In this document: one piece after another, positions 54,824-62,847 of the stretch
How positions within the stretch are numbered: position 1 is the first letter of the stretch
Layout: the number at the start of each line of letters is the position of its first letter
Origin: Rhodospirillales bacterium
GTDB lineage: Bacteria; Pseudomonadota; Alphaproteobacteria; Rhodospirillales; Casp-alpha2
DNA length: 64,000 nucleotides
Assembly (NCBI GenBank): GCA_017644185.1
Contig: JAEPMA010000002.1
Location: forward strand, 62,001-126,000
Direction of reading: 5' to 3'
Notes under the pieces: generated by a model
Databases searched by the model: none
What the model was told of the DNA's origin: nothing
The model's input: only the letters and a program-made list of their open reading frames with translations
Program-made: the position numbers and the translations under genes

Positions 54824-55597
54824 ATGAGTAGCGCAATCACCAAAAAGAGCAGTCTCACCATGATCGCGGCGATCATTGCCGTGACCGGGCTCAGCGGTTG
54901 CAATCTGGCGACACGGCTGTCCGAGGTCGGCAACGGCCCGCAGCTGACGACCATCGAGAATCCGACGGCCAAGCCGGAGTACCGACCGGTCAGCCTGCCG
55001 ATGCCGGCCCCCCAGGTGGCCGAGGAAAATCCCAGCTCGCTTTGGCGAAACGGCGCACGTGCGTTCTTCAAGGATCACCGCGCCAAGGAAATCGGCGACA
55101 TCGTGACGGTGAAGCTCGAACTTTCGGATAGTGCCACGCTCGAGAACAAGACCGAACGCGCGCGCGCCGACGGCGAGGATACCAATGTCACCAAGCTGCT
55201 TGGCCTGGAAACGAGATTTGCCGACATCATCCCCGGTGCCAGCGCCGCGGTCGACCCGACGTCGTTGCTCAGCTTCAACAACAACCACAACACAAGTGGC
55301 GACGGGGATATCGAACGGTCGGAAGACATCAATCTGACGTTTGCGGCGGTCGTGACGCAGATCCTGCCGAATGGCTCGCTGGTGGTCATGGGCCGGCAGG
55401 AGATCATGGTCAATGCCGAACTCCGCGAACTCATGGTGACCGGCGTGGTTCGCCCCGAAGACATCGAAAGTGACAACACCATCAGCCACGAGAAAATTGC
55501 CGAAATGCGCGTTGCCTACGGCGGCCGCGGTACGCTGAGCGGATTGCAGCAGCCGCGCTGGGGCACGCAGGTCTGGGACATCATCTTCCCATTCTGA
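54824..55597 (+). CDS. flgH: Flagellar L-ring protein FlgH
   Basis: A 257-residue outer-membrane lipoprotein forming the L-ring. The lipobox LSGC places the lipid-modified cysteine at residue 26. SSLWRNGARAFFKDHRAKEIGDIVTVKLELSDSATLENKT, LPNGSLVVMGRQEIMVNAELRELMVTGVVRPEDI and the end AYGGRGTLSGLQQPRWGTQVWDIIFPF are diagnostic. It is the last gene of the flgF operon; a terminator begins 50 bp later. Confidence 0.96.
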   Translation: MSSAITKKSSLTMIAAIIAVTGLSGCNLATRLSEVGNGPQLTTIENPTAKPEYRPVSLPMPAPQVAEENPSSLWRNGARAFFKDHRAKEIGDIVTVKLELSDSATLENKTERARADGEDTNVTKLLGLETRFADIIPGASAAVDPTSLLSFNNNHNTSGDGDIERSEDINLTFAAVVTQILPNGSLVVMGRQEIMVNAELRELMVTGVVRPEDIESDNTISHEKIAEMRVAYGGRGTLSGLQQPRWGTQVWDIIFPF

Positions 55598-55607
55598 GTT
55601 CACACAG

Positions 55608-55637
55608 TTCCCGTTCTAGGTTCATCTAGGAACCTGG
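55608..55637. other. Hairpin with flagellar leader-like motif after flgH
   Basis: TTCCCGTTCTAGGTTC (55608-55623) matches the fliE leader element with one difference. From 55616 it also forms an 8-bp stem with a 6-base loop (CTAGGTTC / GAACCTGG). It lies between the flgH stop and the terminator. Confidence 0.35.
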
Positions 55638-55646
55638 CAACTTCCC

Positions 55647-55673
55647 GCCGGCGCAGAAAGCGCCGGCTTTTTT
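55647..55673 (+). terminator. Intrinsic terminator of the flgFGAH operon
   Basis: GCCGGCGC-AGAAA-GCGCCGGC is a perfect 8-bp stem with a 5-base loop, followed by six T residues. Confidence 0.92.
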
Positions 55674-55709
55674 CTTGAGGAATGTGATCGAGAAGACGGG
55701 TTCGGCCAC

Positions 55710-55732
55710 AAAAAAAGACGCCATCAGGCGCC
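55710..55732 (-). terminator. Intrinsic terminator of the small hypothetical gene
   Basis: On the minus strand GGCGCC-TGAT-GGCGTC (one mismatch) is followed by seven T residues. It lies 29 bp after the stop of the gene at 55761-56060. Confidence 0.7.
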
Positions 55733-55760
55733 CAGCATCCGGAATATCACCCGTTGAGGG

Positions 55761-56060
55761 TCAGACAGATACGTTTACTTTCCCGCCAAACGTATCGGTG
55801 TCAGGCGCCGGTTCGCTCTCTCGAGAACCCCGCTCGGATTTGCTGGATTCCAGAACCTTGTCGATGTCGTTTTTAATGTCGACGACATCGTCCTTCCGCT
55901 CTGCTTTGCGGAGTTGGTCCTTAACAGCTTCGGTTTGCTTTTCATTGACGCGTTCAAGCGTCTCTTCGAACTGCTTTTGCTGCACAACTGCAACCTGAAA
56001 AGCAGCGGAGGCCGCGCTTGGAGCGGCGACTGGAGATGCTTGTGTACTGTCGGTACGCAT
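55761..56060 (-). CDS. Small coiled-coil hypothetical protein
   Basis: A 99-residue protein I do not recognise. It has an Ala-rich start, a charged helix (about 22-75, FEETLERVNEKQTEAVKDQLRKAERKDDVVDIKNDIDKVLESS) and a disordered acidic end closing with FGGKVNVSV. No signal peptide or membrane segment. Upstream DNA is AT-rich, and it has its own terminator, so it appears to be a single-gene unit inside the flagellar region. A ribosome-binding site (GGAGGGA) precedes the ATG. Confidence 0.7.
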   Translation of the reverse strand: MRTDSTQASPVAAPSAASAAFQVAVVQQKQFEETLERVNEKQTEAVKDQLRKAERKDDVVDIKNDIDKVLESSKSERGSRESEPAPDTDTFGGKVNVSV

Positions 56061-56395
56061 TCTGCTAACTATCCCTCCAGAGTAAAATTTGTTCTAAATT
56101 ACTCCTCTACGTAATCATCATACACAATCTCGCACACCCGGCGCAAGAAAAAAATTAGCATTTTGTAAGAAAATGTTTCGAGTGCTTAATCTGTTGATTC
56201 TTAAAAGGAAAACCAATCCAGCACGGGATCACGCCAGACGGCATCTGCGAAAAGTTTCCAACAGCACACCGCATTACAACCCAAGCGATTCCGCAGCTCG
56301 CAACGCCCCGGCAGATGCAGGACGGTCAGCAGAATACGCCTTATCGGCAGGATATCGGGATCAATGCCGCCCCGACGAGCGGCGCCAAACACGGC
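56061..56395. other. Gap between the small hypothetical gene and dksA (335 bp without a gene)
   Basis: The half near 56061-56215 is AT-rich and should hold the promoter of the gene at 55761-56060; no clear -35/-10 pair is seen. A GCCGC...GCGGC hairpin near 56370-56388 follows dksA but has no U-run. I see no supported coding sequence. Confidence 0.5.
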
Positions 56396-56812
56396 TTAGT
56401 CGTCGCGGTGAGTCCGCTCCATGCGCTCGTGACGCTCCTGCGCCTCCAGCGACAAGGTCGCGATCGGCCGGGCTTCGAGGCGGGCCAACGTGATCGGCTC
56501 GTCCGTTTCCTCGCAATAACCGTAGGAACCGTCTTCTATCCGTTCCAGCGCCTGGTCGATCTTGCTGATCAACTTGCGCGCCCGATCCCGGGTTCGAAGC
56601 TCCAGCGAACGGTCGGTCTCGATCGCCGCGCGGTCGGCGATATCAGGTTCGACAATCCCGCCCTCCTGCAAGGTTTGCAGGGTTTCATTGGATTCCTTGA
56701 CCAATTCCGCACGCCAACCCAGAAGCTTTTGCCGGAAGTACTCGCGCATGCGCGGGTTCATGAACGGCTCTTTGGCTGTCGGTTTGTAATCGGGAGAAAG
56801 CGTCACACTCAT
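56396..56812 (-). CDS. dksA: DksA family RNA polymerase-binding regulator
   Basis: A 138-residue DksA/TraR-type protein that acts in the RNA polymerase secondary channel with ppGpp. The coiled-coil part (MREYFRQKLLGWRAELVKESNETLQTLQEGG) and the tip-like DIADRAAIETDRSLELRTRDR are present. The zinc-finger region is degenerate: GYCEETDEPITLARLEARPIATLSLEAQERHE retains only one Cys, a form common in alphaproteobacteria. The ATG at 56812 follows AGGAG; an in-frame ATG at 56902 adds 30 unrelated residues. It lies 151 bp downstream of fliX on the same strand. Confidence 0.9.
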   Translation of the reverse strand: MSVTLSPDYKPTAKEPFMNPRMREYFRQKLLGWRAELVKESNETLQTLQEGGIVEPDIADRAAIETDRSLELRTRDRARKLISKIDQALERIEDGSYGYCEETDEPITLARLEARPIATLSLEAQERHERMERTHRDD

Positions 56813-56963
56813 CTGGCGAATAGCTCCTGAAACTACGGTGGCTAAGCGCGCGGAATATAATTGCGTCGGCCAGAGCCTGCAAGCACGTATTTTGCCCTGC
56901 AATATCGTCGTAACATATTGTTTTGAATGGATGTTCAGTCAATATGGTTAACGGCACCCGGTC

Positions 56964-57389
56964 TTAGCGGGTGAATTTCGCGATTTCCACTTCGACTCTG
57001 AGTTCGACTTCGGCAATCAGATCGTTGAGTTTTTGGTCATCGCTTGTGTTCTTGCGCTCGCGCAATTTTCGGGCGAGTTCCTGCAGCCGATCCTTGGAAA
57101 TAGAGCCGGAGAGCACCGCCAACCTGATCTGATCGAGGCGATCCAAAAGATCATTACCGTAATCCAGCATCAAGCCGCGCGAGCGGTGATCCGTGGCATC
57201 GGCGGTCTGCTGCACGGCAAGGATCGAATTGACCGCCCCTACACCCCCGGTCGCTTGGGCGTGCTCGGTCGGCTCATTTCCTGAAACACCGCGCAAGGTG
57301 TCGGCGAACGCACCGTCCGGCGAGGAGGATTTCTTCGCCTTCTTCGTGGCGTCCGGGCCTTTCGCCGTGCCTGTTTTGCTGACTTTCAT
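56964..57389 (-). CDS. fliX: Flagellar assembly regulator FliX
   Basis: A 141-residue protein. In Caulobacter FliX senses early basal-body assembly and controls FlbD, the activator of sigma-54 flagellar promoters. Here a basic, Ser/Lys-rich N-terminus precedes the conserved helical part (DHRSRGLMLDYGNDLLDRLDQIRLAVLSGSISKDRLQELARKLRERKN... LIAEVELRVEVEIAKFTR). The ATG at 57389 has AAGGACGG upstream; an in-frame ATG at 57449 is less likely. It fits with the sigma-54-type promoter of flgF. Confidence 0.88.
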   Translation of the reverse strand: MKVSKTGTAKGPDATKKAKKSSSPDGAFADTLRGVSGNEPTEHAQATGGVGAVNSILAVQQTADATDHRSRGLMLDYGNDLLDRLDQIRLAVLSGSISKDRLQELARKLRERKNTSDDQKLNDLIAEVELRVEVEIAKFTR

Positions 57390-57557
57390 GCTGTCCGTCC
57401 TTGAAGCGGCGTGGGCGTGGACGTCATTCCCCCGATCCCCCAACCGCAAGGCGAAACATACCAGCAGGTGCGTTCAGGCGCAAACAACTGTCACAAATCC
57501 CTAGGTTTTTTACGATCCGCCGTCTCTGCATCACGCTCACGAAGTTGTGAGGTATCT

Positions 57558-57577
57558 GCAAATGAAAATCATTGTCA
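57558..57577. promoter_or_regulatory. Fur-box-like site 1
   Basis: GCAAATGAAAATCATTGTC matches 15 of 19 positions of the classical Fur box, and its 7-1-7 form TGAAAAT-C-ATTGTCA (57563-57577) has only two mismatches. It lies about 86 bp upstream of the DUF4856 ATG, the first gene of an iron-uptake operon. Confidence 0.7.
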
Positions 57578-57594
57578 ACTATTGCATGAGGTTT

Positions 57595-57609
57595 TGAGAA
57601 TGAGTATGA
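57595..57609. promoter_or_regulatory. Fur-box-like site 2
   Basis: TGAGAATGAGTATGA matches the 7-1-7 Fur pattern at 11 of 14 positions. It lies 17 bp after site 1, closer to the gene start, which would allow cooperative repression. Confidence 0.45.
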
Positions 57610-57662
57610 GTTTCAGTCGCAGATTTTGATAAATCCAACATCCCATGTGAGGAAACCGATCA

Positions 57663-59078
57663 ATGTTCCATTCTAAATTCATCAATGTGGGAGCGACTAC
57701 GTTCTCGATCGCCCTGCTCTCGACATCAGCACTGGCAAATGACAAGGTTTACACGGGCTTCCCGGTAACCGTTAAAGGCTACAACGGCGATAAGACCACT
57801 TCCGTTTCTTACAGCGGCCAGGTCGCCCGGCACACGCTGCACGACTCCCTGAAGGCGATCGCGGGTAAGGGGAATGACAAGCCGAACCCCAGCCTGAAGG
57901 CACAGATGACCTCCTATTTCGAGGGCAAGGACCCCGAAAGAGTCATCATCGCGCCCCAATCCAAGGGCAAGTTCGTGATCAAGCAGATCAAGGTCGGCGA
58001 GATCAGCAAATCGACCAATCTTGTCGGCAAGGCTTATGGCGGCACCATCACCGGCATGCCGAATGCCATGACCGGCGCCGAATTGATCAACTTCTGGATC
58101 GACAAGGCATCCATGGCCGACGGCGGACAGGACTCCTCAAACGGCTATGACTATCCGCAGTTAATCTCGAAATTCATCATGGGGGCGGTCTTCTACAATC
58201 AGGTTGTCGACGGATATCTCGACGAATATCTCGAAGCCGACAAGAAACCGAACGACAAGCCATACCGGGACGGTGCGCCCTATACGGGCAAGGAACACGC
58301 CTGGGACGAGGGCTTCGGGTACTTCGGTGCGCCGGCGCACGCACTGACGCTCAGCCCGGCCGAAGTATACGACATCGCCAAGCGTAAAGACGAGGCGATG
58401 ACCTGGGCGGACTACAATCAAGACGGCATGGTCGATTTGAAGACCGAAATGGTGTTCGGTCACGCCTACTACGCCGCCGGTTTCGACAAAGGGGGCAAAA
58501 CCGAATACCTGCACACCATCGTCAAGGCATTTATCGACGGACGGAAGCTGTTGACGAGCGCCAAGGGCGAGAAACTGACCGACACCCAACGCGCCGAACT
58601 CAAGGGCTATGCCAAGGTGATCCACGACAATTGGCAAGCGGTCCTGGCCGAAGCCACGTTCAAGTACGCCGGTTCCGTCTACAAGGACATGGTCAAACTG
58701 CAGACCATCATGGAAGCCAACGGCGAAACCGACAAAATGCTCAAGACCTACATTAAGCACTGGGGCGAGCTTAAGGGCTTCGCGTTGGCCCTGCAGACCG
58801 GCAAAAACAATCTGGGTGAGACCGCGACCAGACTGAACCGCATGATCGGCTTCGGCCCGCTGTTGCCGAACAGGAGCCAAGTCGTCGATGTCGATAGCGA
58901 CGGCAATTACATGCGTGACCAGGGCTCGTCCTGGGGCGAGTACATGCTGCATATGGCAAAGGTACAGCAGCTCATGATCGACCAGTTCGGCGTCAAGGCC
59001 CGTGCCAATGACGTCACCGGCGACATGAAGGGTCTTGCCGACACTCTCGGTGGCAAGTCGACCGCCGAAAACGATTGA
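57663..59078 (+). CDS. Secreted DUF4856 family protein, iron operon
   Basis: A 471-residue protein with a signal peptide (1-25, ending SALA). The mature part resembles the DUF4856 family: TGAELINFWIDKASMADG, the EHAWDEGFGYFGAP motif (about 210-223, acidic and His residues) and HYYAAGF-like MVFGHAYYAAGFDKGG. It is thought to be periplasmic and its function is unknown. Its promoter has Fur-box-like sites and its downstream neighbours are iron ABC transporter parts, so a role in iron capture is inferred. GTGAGGA lies about 10 bp before the ATG. Confidence 0.82.
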   Translation: MFHSKFINVGATTFSIALLSTSALANDKVYTGFPVTVKGYNGDKTTSVSYSGQVARHTLHDSLKAIAGKGNDKPNPSLKAQMTSYFEGKDPERVIIAPQSKGKFVIKQIKVGEISKSTNLVGKAYGGTITGMPNAMTGAELINFWIDKASMADGGQDSSNGYDYPQLISKFIMGAVFYNQVVDGYLDEYLEADKKPNDKPYRDGAPYTGKEHAWDEGFGYFGAPAHALTLSPAEVYDIAKRKDEAMTWADYNQDGMVDLKTEMVFGHAYYAAGFDKGGKTEYLHTIVKAFIDGRKLLTSAKGEKLTDTQRAELKGYAKVIHDNWQAVLAEATFKYAGSVYKDMVKLQTIMEANGETDKMLKTYIKHWGELKGFALALQTGKNNLGETATRLNRMIGFGPLLPNRSQVVDVDSDGNYMRDQGSSWGEYMLHMAKVQQLMIDQFGVKARANDVTGDMKGLADTLGGKSTAEND

Positions 59079-59148
59079 TCTGGTGTTCGCGGGGGCCTAG
59101 GTATGCCGCCTCGGCCCCCGCAGCCCTGACCAGCCGGCCATTACACTC

Positions 59149-61164
59149 ATGGATGTCTTTCTAGGCGAAGTTTATGAACGTCTGATTGGACCGCTTTTCG
59201 ATCCGGAAAAGCGCGTCTTCGTGGGATATCTTTTCAGCGCCTTCCTGATCGCACTCACGATCCAGGTCATCGCCAGCCGGGAAAAGCTGGTCCCGGCCCT
59301 CAAGGCGATCCTCAGCGGCGGCATATGGTGGTCGCGCTCGGCACGTACCGATTATCTCGTCGCCGTCCTCAACCAGTTCTTCATGATGGGCATTGCGCCC
59401 AGATTGCTCGGCAAGCTGACGGTCGCAACCGCGCTGTTCGGCTGGCTTCATGTTGCATTCGACGGCCGCCCGATGATTTTGCCCGGCGCGCCCGGGTGGT
59501 CCATCGCCGGGGCGTTCACACTGGTTCTTTTCCTGTTGGATGACGCGAGCAAATACATCGTTCACCGCCTGCTTCACCGTTGGCCGGTATTGTGGGCTTT
59601 TCACAAAGTCCATCACACCGCCGAAACCCTGACACCGTTCACGGTATTTCGCACTCATCCCGTGGAAGGCATCATCTTCGCGCTGCGTTCGGCTCTCGTT
59701 CAGGCGGCGGCACTCGCGACCTTCTTTTTCTTCTTCGGTGAGCGCGTCGAACTGATGAGCGTCTTCGGCGCCAACATTATCATTTTCGTTTTTAACGTGG
59801 CCGGCGCCAACCTGCGTCATTCACACGTCTGGATTTCTTACGGTCACCTGATCGAACACATTCTGATTTCACCTGCCCAGCACCAGATTCACCACTCCGC
59901 CGCGACGGAGCATCACGACCGCAACTTCGGCGTCGTGTTGGCGGTCTGGGACTGGATGGGCGGCAGCCTGCATCTTGCCGGGCGCCGCCAATCGATCCGT
60001 TTCGGTGTGCTTCAAGAAATGCACGCCGATCAACACAGCCTGAACGCCGTCTACACCCGGCCACTTATTGAAGCGGCCGGATCCGTGCGGCGTCTTATCC
60101 ACTGGAGGCCACATCAAATGTTCGTTCCCGCCAAAGCCAAAACCGCAGGTCTCGCCGCCGCCATCGGCGGCGCGTTGCTGGTCCTCGTGCTCGGCATCAC
60201 CAATGCCGGTGCCGCCGAAAAAGTGCTGAACGTCTATTCACACCGCCAGCCGTTCCTGATCGAGCCGTTTATCGAGGCCTACACCAAACAAACCGGGACC
60301 AAGGTCAACATCGTTTACGCTTCCAAGGGCCTGGCACAGCGCCTGATGGCCGAGGGCGAAAGCAGCCCGGCCGACGTCATTCTGACCGTCGACATCGCGC
60401 GGCTGCACGTCTATGCCGACAAGAACCTCTTGCAGCCTGTTCACTCGGACATTCTGAAAAAGAACATCCCGCCACACATGCGGGCACCCGACGACACCTG
60501 GTTCGCACTTTCCAAGCGCGCGCGTGTCATCGCCGTATCGCGCGAAGTCAAAGACGTGCAAGCGATCGAAAGTTATGAAGAACTCGCCGACCCGAAATGG
60601 AAGGGCCGCATCTGCGTGCGACCGGGCAGCCATGTCTATAACCGCGCACTGGTCGCCTCGATGATCAACGCGCATGGCATGGAAGAAACCGAGAAATGGG
60701 CGCAGGGCCTTGTCGCCAATCTGGCCCGCCGCCCGCAGGCCAACGACCGTGCACAGGTGAAGGCGGTCTTCGAAGGTGTCTGCGACATCGCCATCATTAA
60801 CAACTATTATTACGGAAAGCTGCTCACCTCGGACAACCCGATGCAACAGCAGTGGGGGCAGTCCGTTAAGTTGATCTTCCCCAATCAGGACGGACGTGGC
60901 ACGCACGTGAACATCTCCGGCGGCGGCGTGCCGAAATACGCACCGCACCGGGATGAGGCAGTAAAGTTCCTGGAATTCTTGACGTCGAAGACGGCGCAGG
61001 ACTTATATGGCGAGATCAATTTCGAGTACCCGGTCAATCCGGCAGTGGAAGAAACCGAAACTCTGAAATCCTGGGGCGAGTTTAAAGAGGACGACATGCC
61101 GATTTCACGCATTGCAGAGTTGGCACCCGAAGCCCAACGGGTTATCGACCGCGTTGGATGGTAA
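59149..61164 (+). CDS. Fusion: sterol desaturase/fatty acid hydroxylase domain + FbpA-like ferric iron-binding protein
   Basis: A 671-residue single frame. Residues 1-320 form a membrane di-metal hydroxylase of the fatty acid hydroxylase superfamily: about six helices and the His clusters H139-x3-H143, H152-x2-H155-H156 and H245-x2-H248-H249. Residues 324-358 look exactly like a signal peptide (MFVPAKAKTAGLAAAIGG... ending AGA). Residues 359-671 are an FbpA/class-I ferric-binding protein with the metal tyrosines in INNYYYGKL (553-555). An internal ATG at 60118 has GGAGG 9 bp upstream, so the binding protein may also be made alone. It follows the DUF4856 gene by 70 bp and overlaps fbpB by seven bases. 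Confidence 0.88.
   Translation: MDVFLGEVYERLIGPLFDPEKRVFVGYLFSAFLIALTIQVIASREKLVPALKAILSGGIWWSRSARTDYLVAVLNQFFMMGIAPRLLGKLTVATALFGWLHVAFDGRPMILPGAPGWSIAGAFTLVLFLLDDASKYIVHRLLHRWPVLWAFHKVHHTAETLTPFTVFRTHPVEGIIFALRSALVQAAALATFFFFFGERVELMSVFGANIIIFVFNVAGANLRHSHVWISYGHLIEHILISPAQHQIHHSAATEHHDRNFGVVLAVWDWMGGSLHLAGRRQSIRFGVLQEMHADQHSLNAVYTRPLIEAAGSVRRLIHWRPHQMFVPAKAKTAGLAAAIGGALLVLVLGITNAGAAEKVLNVYSHRQPFLIEPFIEAYTKQTGTKVNIVYASKGLAQRLMAEGESSPADVILTVDIARLHVYADKNLLQPVHSDILKKNIPPHMRAPDDTWFALSKRARVIAVSREVKDVQAIESYEELADPKWKGRICVRPGSHVYNRALVASMINAHGMEETEKWAQGLVANLARRPQANDRAQVKAVFEGVCDIAIINNYYYGKLLTSDNPMQQQWGQSVKLIFPNQDGRGTHVNISGGGVPKYAPHRDEAVKFLEFLTSKTAQDLYGEINFEYPVNPAVEETETLKSWGEFKEDDMPISRIAELAPEAQRVIDRVGW
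60103..60120 (+). promoter_or_regulatory. Internal ribosome-binding site and start for the FbpA-like part
   Basis: TGGAGG (60103-60108), a 9-base spacer and ATG (60118-60120), in frame with the upstream hydroxylase part. The encoded product begins with a complete signal peptide, so initiation here would give a free periplasmic binding protein of about 348 residues. Confidence 0.6.
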
Positions 61165-62807
61165 GCCACGCCGGCAGCGCCGGCACGGGTAAGTTCCAGC
61201 TACGGATGTCGCCCTGGGCCATCGCGTCTCTGACGCTGGCCCTGGTCTTCCTCCTGCCGATCCTTTCCGTATTCATCGCCGCCAGCGGCGACACCGGCGA
61301 TTTGTGGCCGCATCTGTTCCAGACGGTCCTGCCCCGCTATGTTGCCAACACCCTGATCCTGATGGCCGGCGTTGCCGGCATCAGCCTGCTGTTTGGGGTG
61401 ACGACGGCCTGGCTTGTAACCCGCTATGCGTTTCCGGGACGACGCGTGCTGGAATGGATGTTGCTGTTGCCCGCAGCTGTACCGACCTATCTGATCGCTT
61501 ACACTTACACCGACTTTCTTGAATACGCGGGGCCGGTGCAGGTGCTGTTGCGCGACATCTTCGGCTGGCAAAGCGCCCGCGAATACTGGTTCCCGGAGAT
61601 CCGTTCGATGGGCGGCGCCACGCTGGTGCTGGGCGCGGTGCTATACCCTTACGTCTATATGATGGCGCGCGCCGCATTCATGCTGACACCGGCGTCATTG
61701 TACGAGGTCGGTATGTTGGCCAAGCGCAGTATGTTTCTGACGGTTGGTCTGCCCCTGGCACGGCCCGCGATTGTCGCCGGACTGGCACTGGTGATGATGG
61801 AGACGATTTCGGAGTTCGGCGTCGTCGAATACTTCGCCATCGAGACGATCACACTCGGCATCTTCAACGTCTGGCTCGGCATGAACAGTCTGCCTGCCGC
61901 CGCCAAGATCGCGTCGGTATGCTTCCTGTTCATCATCGCGCTGCTCGCCATTGAAATTTTAGCCCGCTCGCGTCGGCGCTTCATCAACACCAGCCGAAAA
62001 TCGGCACAGCTGCCGCCGCAACAACTCAACGGCGGCAAGGCTTTGGCCTGTCTGGCGGCATGCCTGACACCGATTATCATCGGCTTTGTCGTGCCGGTCG
62101 GCGTGTTGCTGAGCTTCGTACTCAAAGGTTACTCCCTCGAGTTCAACAACGCGCAGCTCTCAGCCGCATGGCATTCGATCTCTCTCGCTTCCGTCGTCGC
62201 CGTGCTGGTTGTTTCTTCCGCCGCATTCATGGGTCTCGTCGCCCATTACCAAGGCGGCACCTGGCTGCGGCGCGCCACCACCGTCGCATCGATGGGTTAT
62301 GCTTTTCCCGGCACGATCCTCGCGATCGGCGTGATCACCGCTGCCGGCACCATCGACAACGGCATCGGCCGAATCGTCGAAGGTATGTTCGGGATCACCT
62401 ATCATGGCTGGCTCACCAGCGGCGTTGGCCTCGTTGCCGTTGCCTGCGCGATCCGCTTTCAGGCCATCGGATACGGCGCGGTCACGACTGGGCTCGGTCG
62501 TCTGCCGCCCAACATGATGAACGCGAGCCGGATCCTTGGCCGGACATTCGCCGGCAGCGTGCGCGAGACGATCCTGCCCCTTATGCGTCTGTCGTTGGTC
62601 ACTGGTGGGCTTCTCGTCTTCGTCGACGTGATGAAAGAACTGCCGATGACCTTGTTGCTTCGCCCGTTCAACTATGAAACTTTGGCGACCTACGTATACC
62701 AATACGCCAAGGATGAGTTGTTGGAGCAAGCGGCGATGCCGGCCCTTTTCATCGTCGTCGTCGGTATCGTGCCCGTGGTTCTGATGAATGCGACCTTGCG
62801 CAAATGA
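61158..62807 (+). CDS. Ferric iron ABC transporter permease, FbpB-type
   Basis: A 549-residue permease with two homologous halves and about twelve helices, as in FbpB/SfuB. The two permease loops are visible (ARPAIVAGLALVMMETISEFGVVEYFAIETIT in the first half; MNASRILGRTFAGSVRETILPLMRLSLVTGGLLVFVDVMKELPMTLLLRPFN in the second). The ATG overlaps the stop of the fusion gene, so the two are co-translated. It works with the FbpA-like part and the ATPase downstream. Confidence 0.92.
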   Translation: MVSHAGSAGTGKFQLRMSPWAIASLTLALVFLLPILSVFIAASGDTGDLWPHLFQTVLPRYVANTLILMAGVAGISLLFGVTTAWLVTRYAFPGRRVLEWMLLLPAAVPTYLIAYTYTDFLEYAGPVQVLLRDIFGWQSAREYWFPEIRSMGGATLVLGAVLYPYVYMMARAAFMLTPASLYEVGMLAKRSMFLTVGLPLARPAIVAGLALVMMETISEFGVVEYFAIETITLGIFNVWLGMNSLPAAAKIASVCFLFIIALLAIEILARSRRRFINTSRKSAQLPPQQLNGGKALACLAACLTPIIIGFVVPVGVLLSFVLKGYSLEFNNAQLSAAWHSISLASVVAVLVVSSAAFMGLVAHYQGGTWLRRATTVASMGYAFPGTILAIGVITAAGTIDNGIGRIVEGMFGITYHGWLTSGVGLVAVACAIRFQAIGYGAVTTGLGRLPPNMMNASRILGRTFAGSVRETILPLMRLSLVTGGLLVFVDVMKELPMTLLLRPFNYETLATYVYQYAKDELLEQAAMPALFIVVVGIVPVVLMNATLRK

Positions 62808-62847
62808 CCCTACCCTGCCCCATGCATGCCGCCCGAGGCGATAATCG

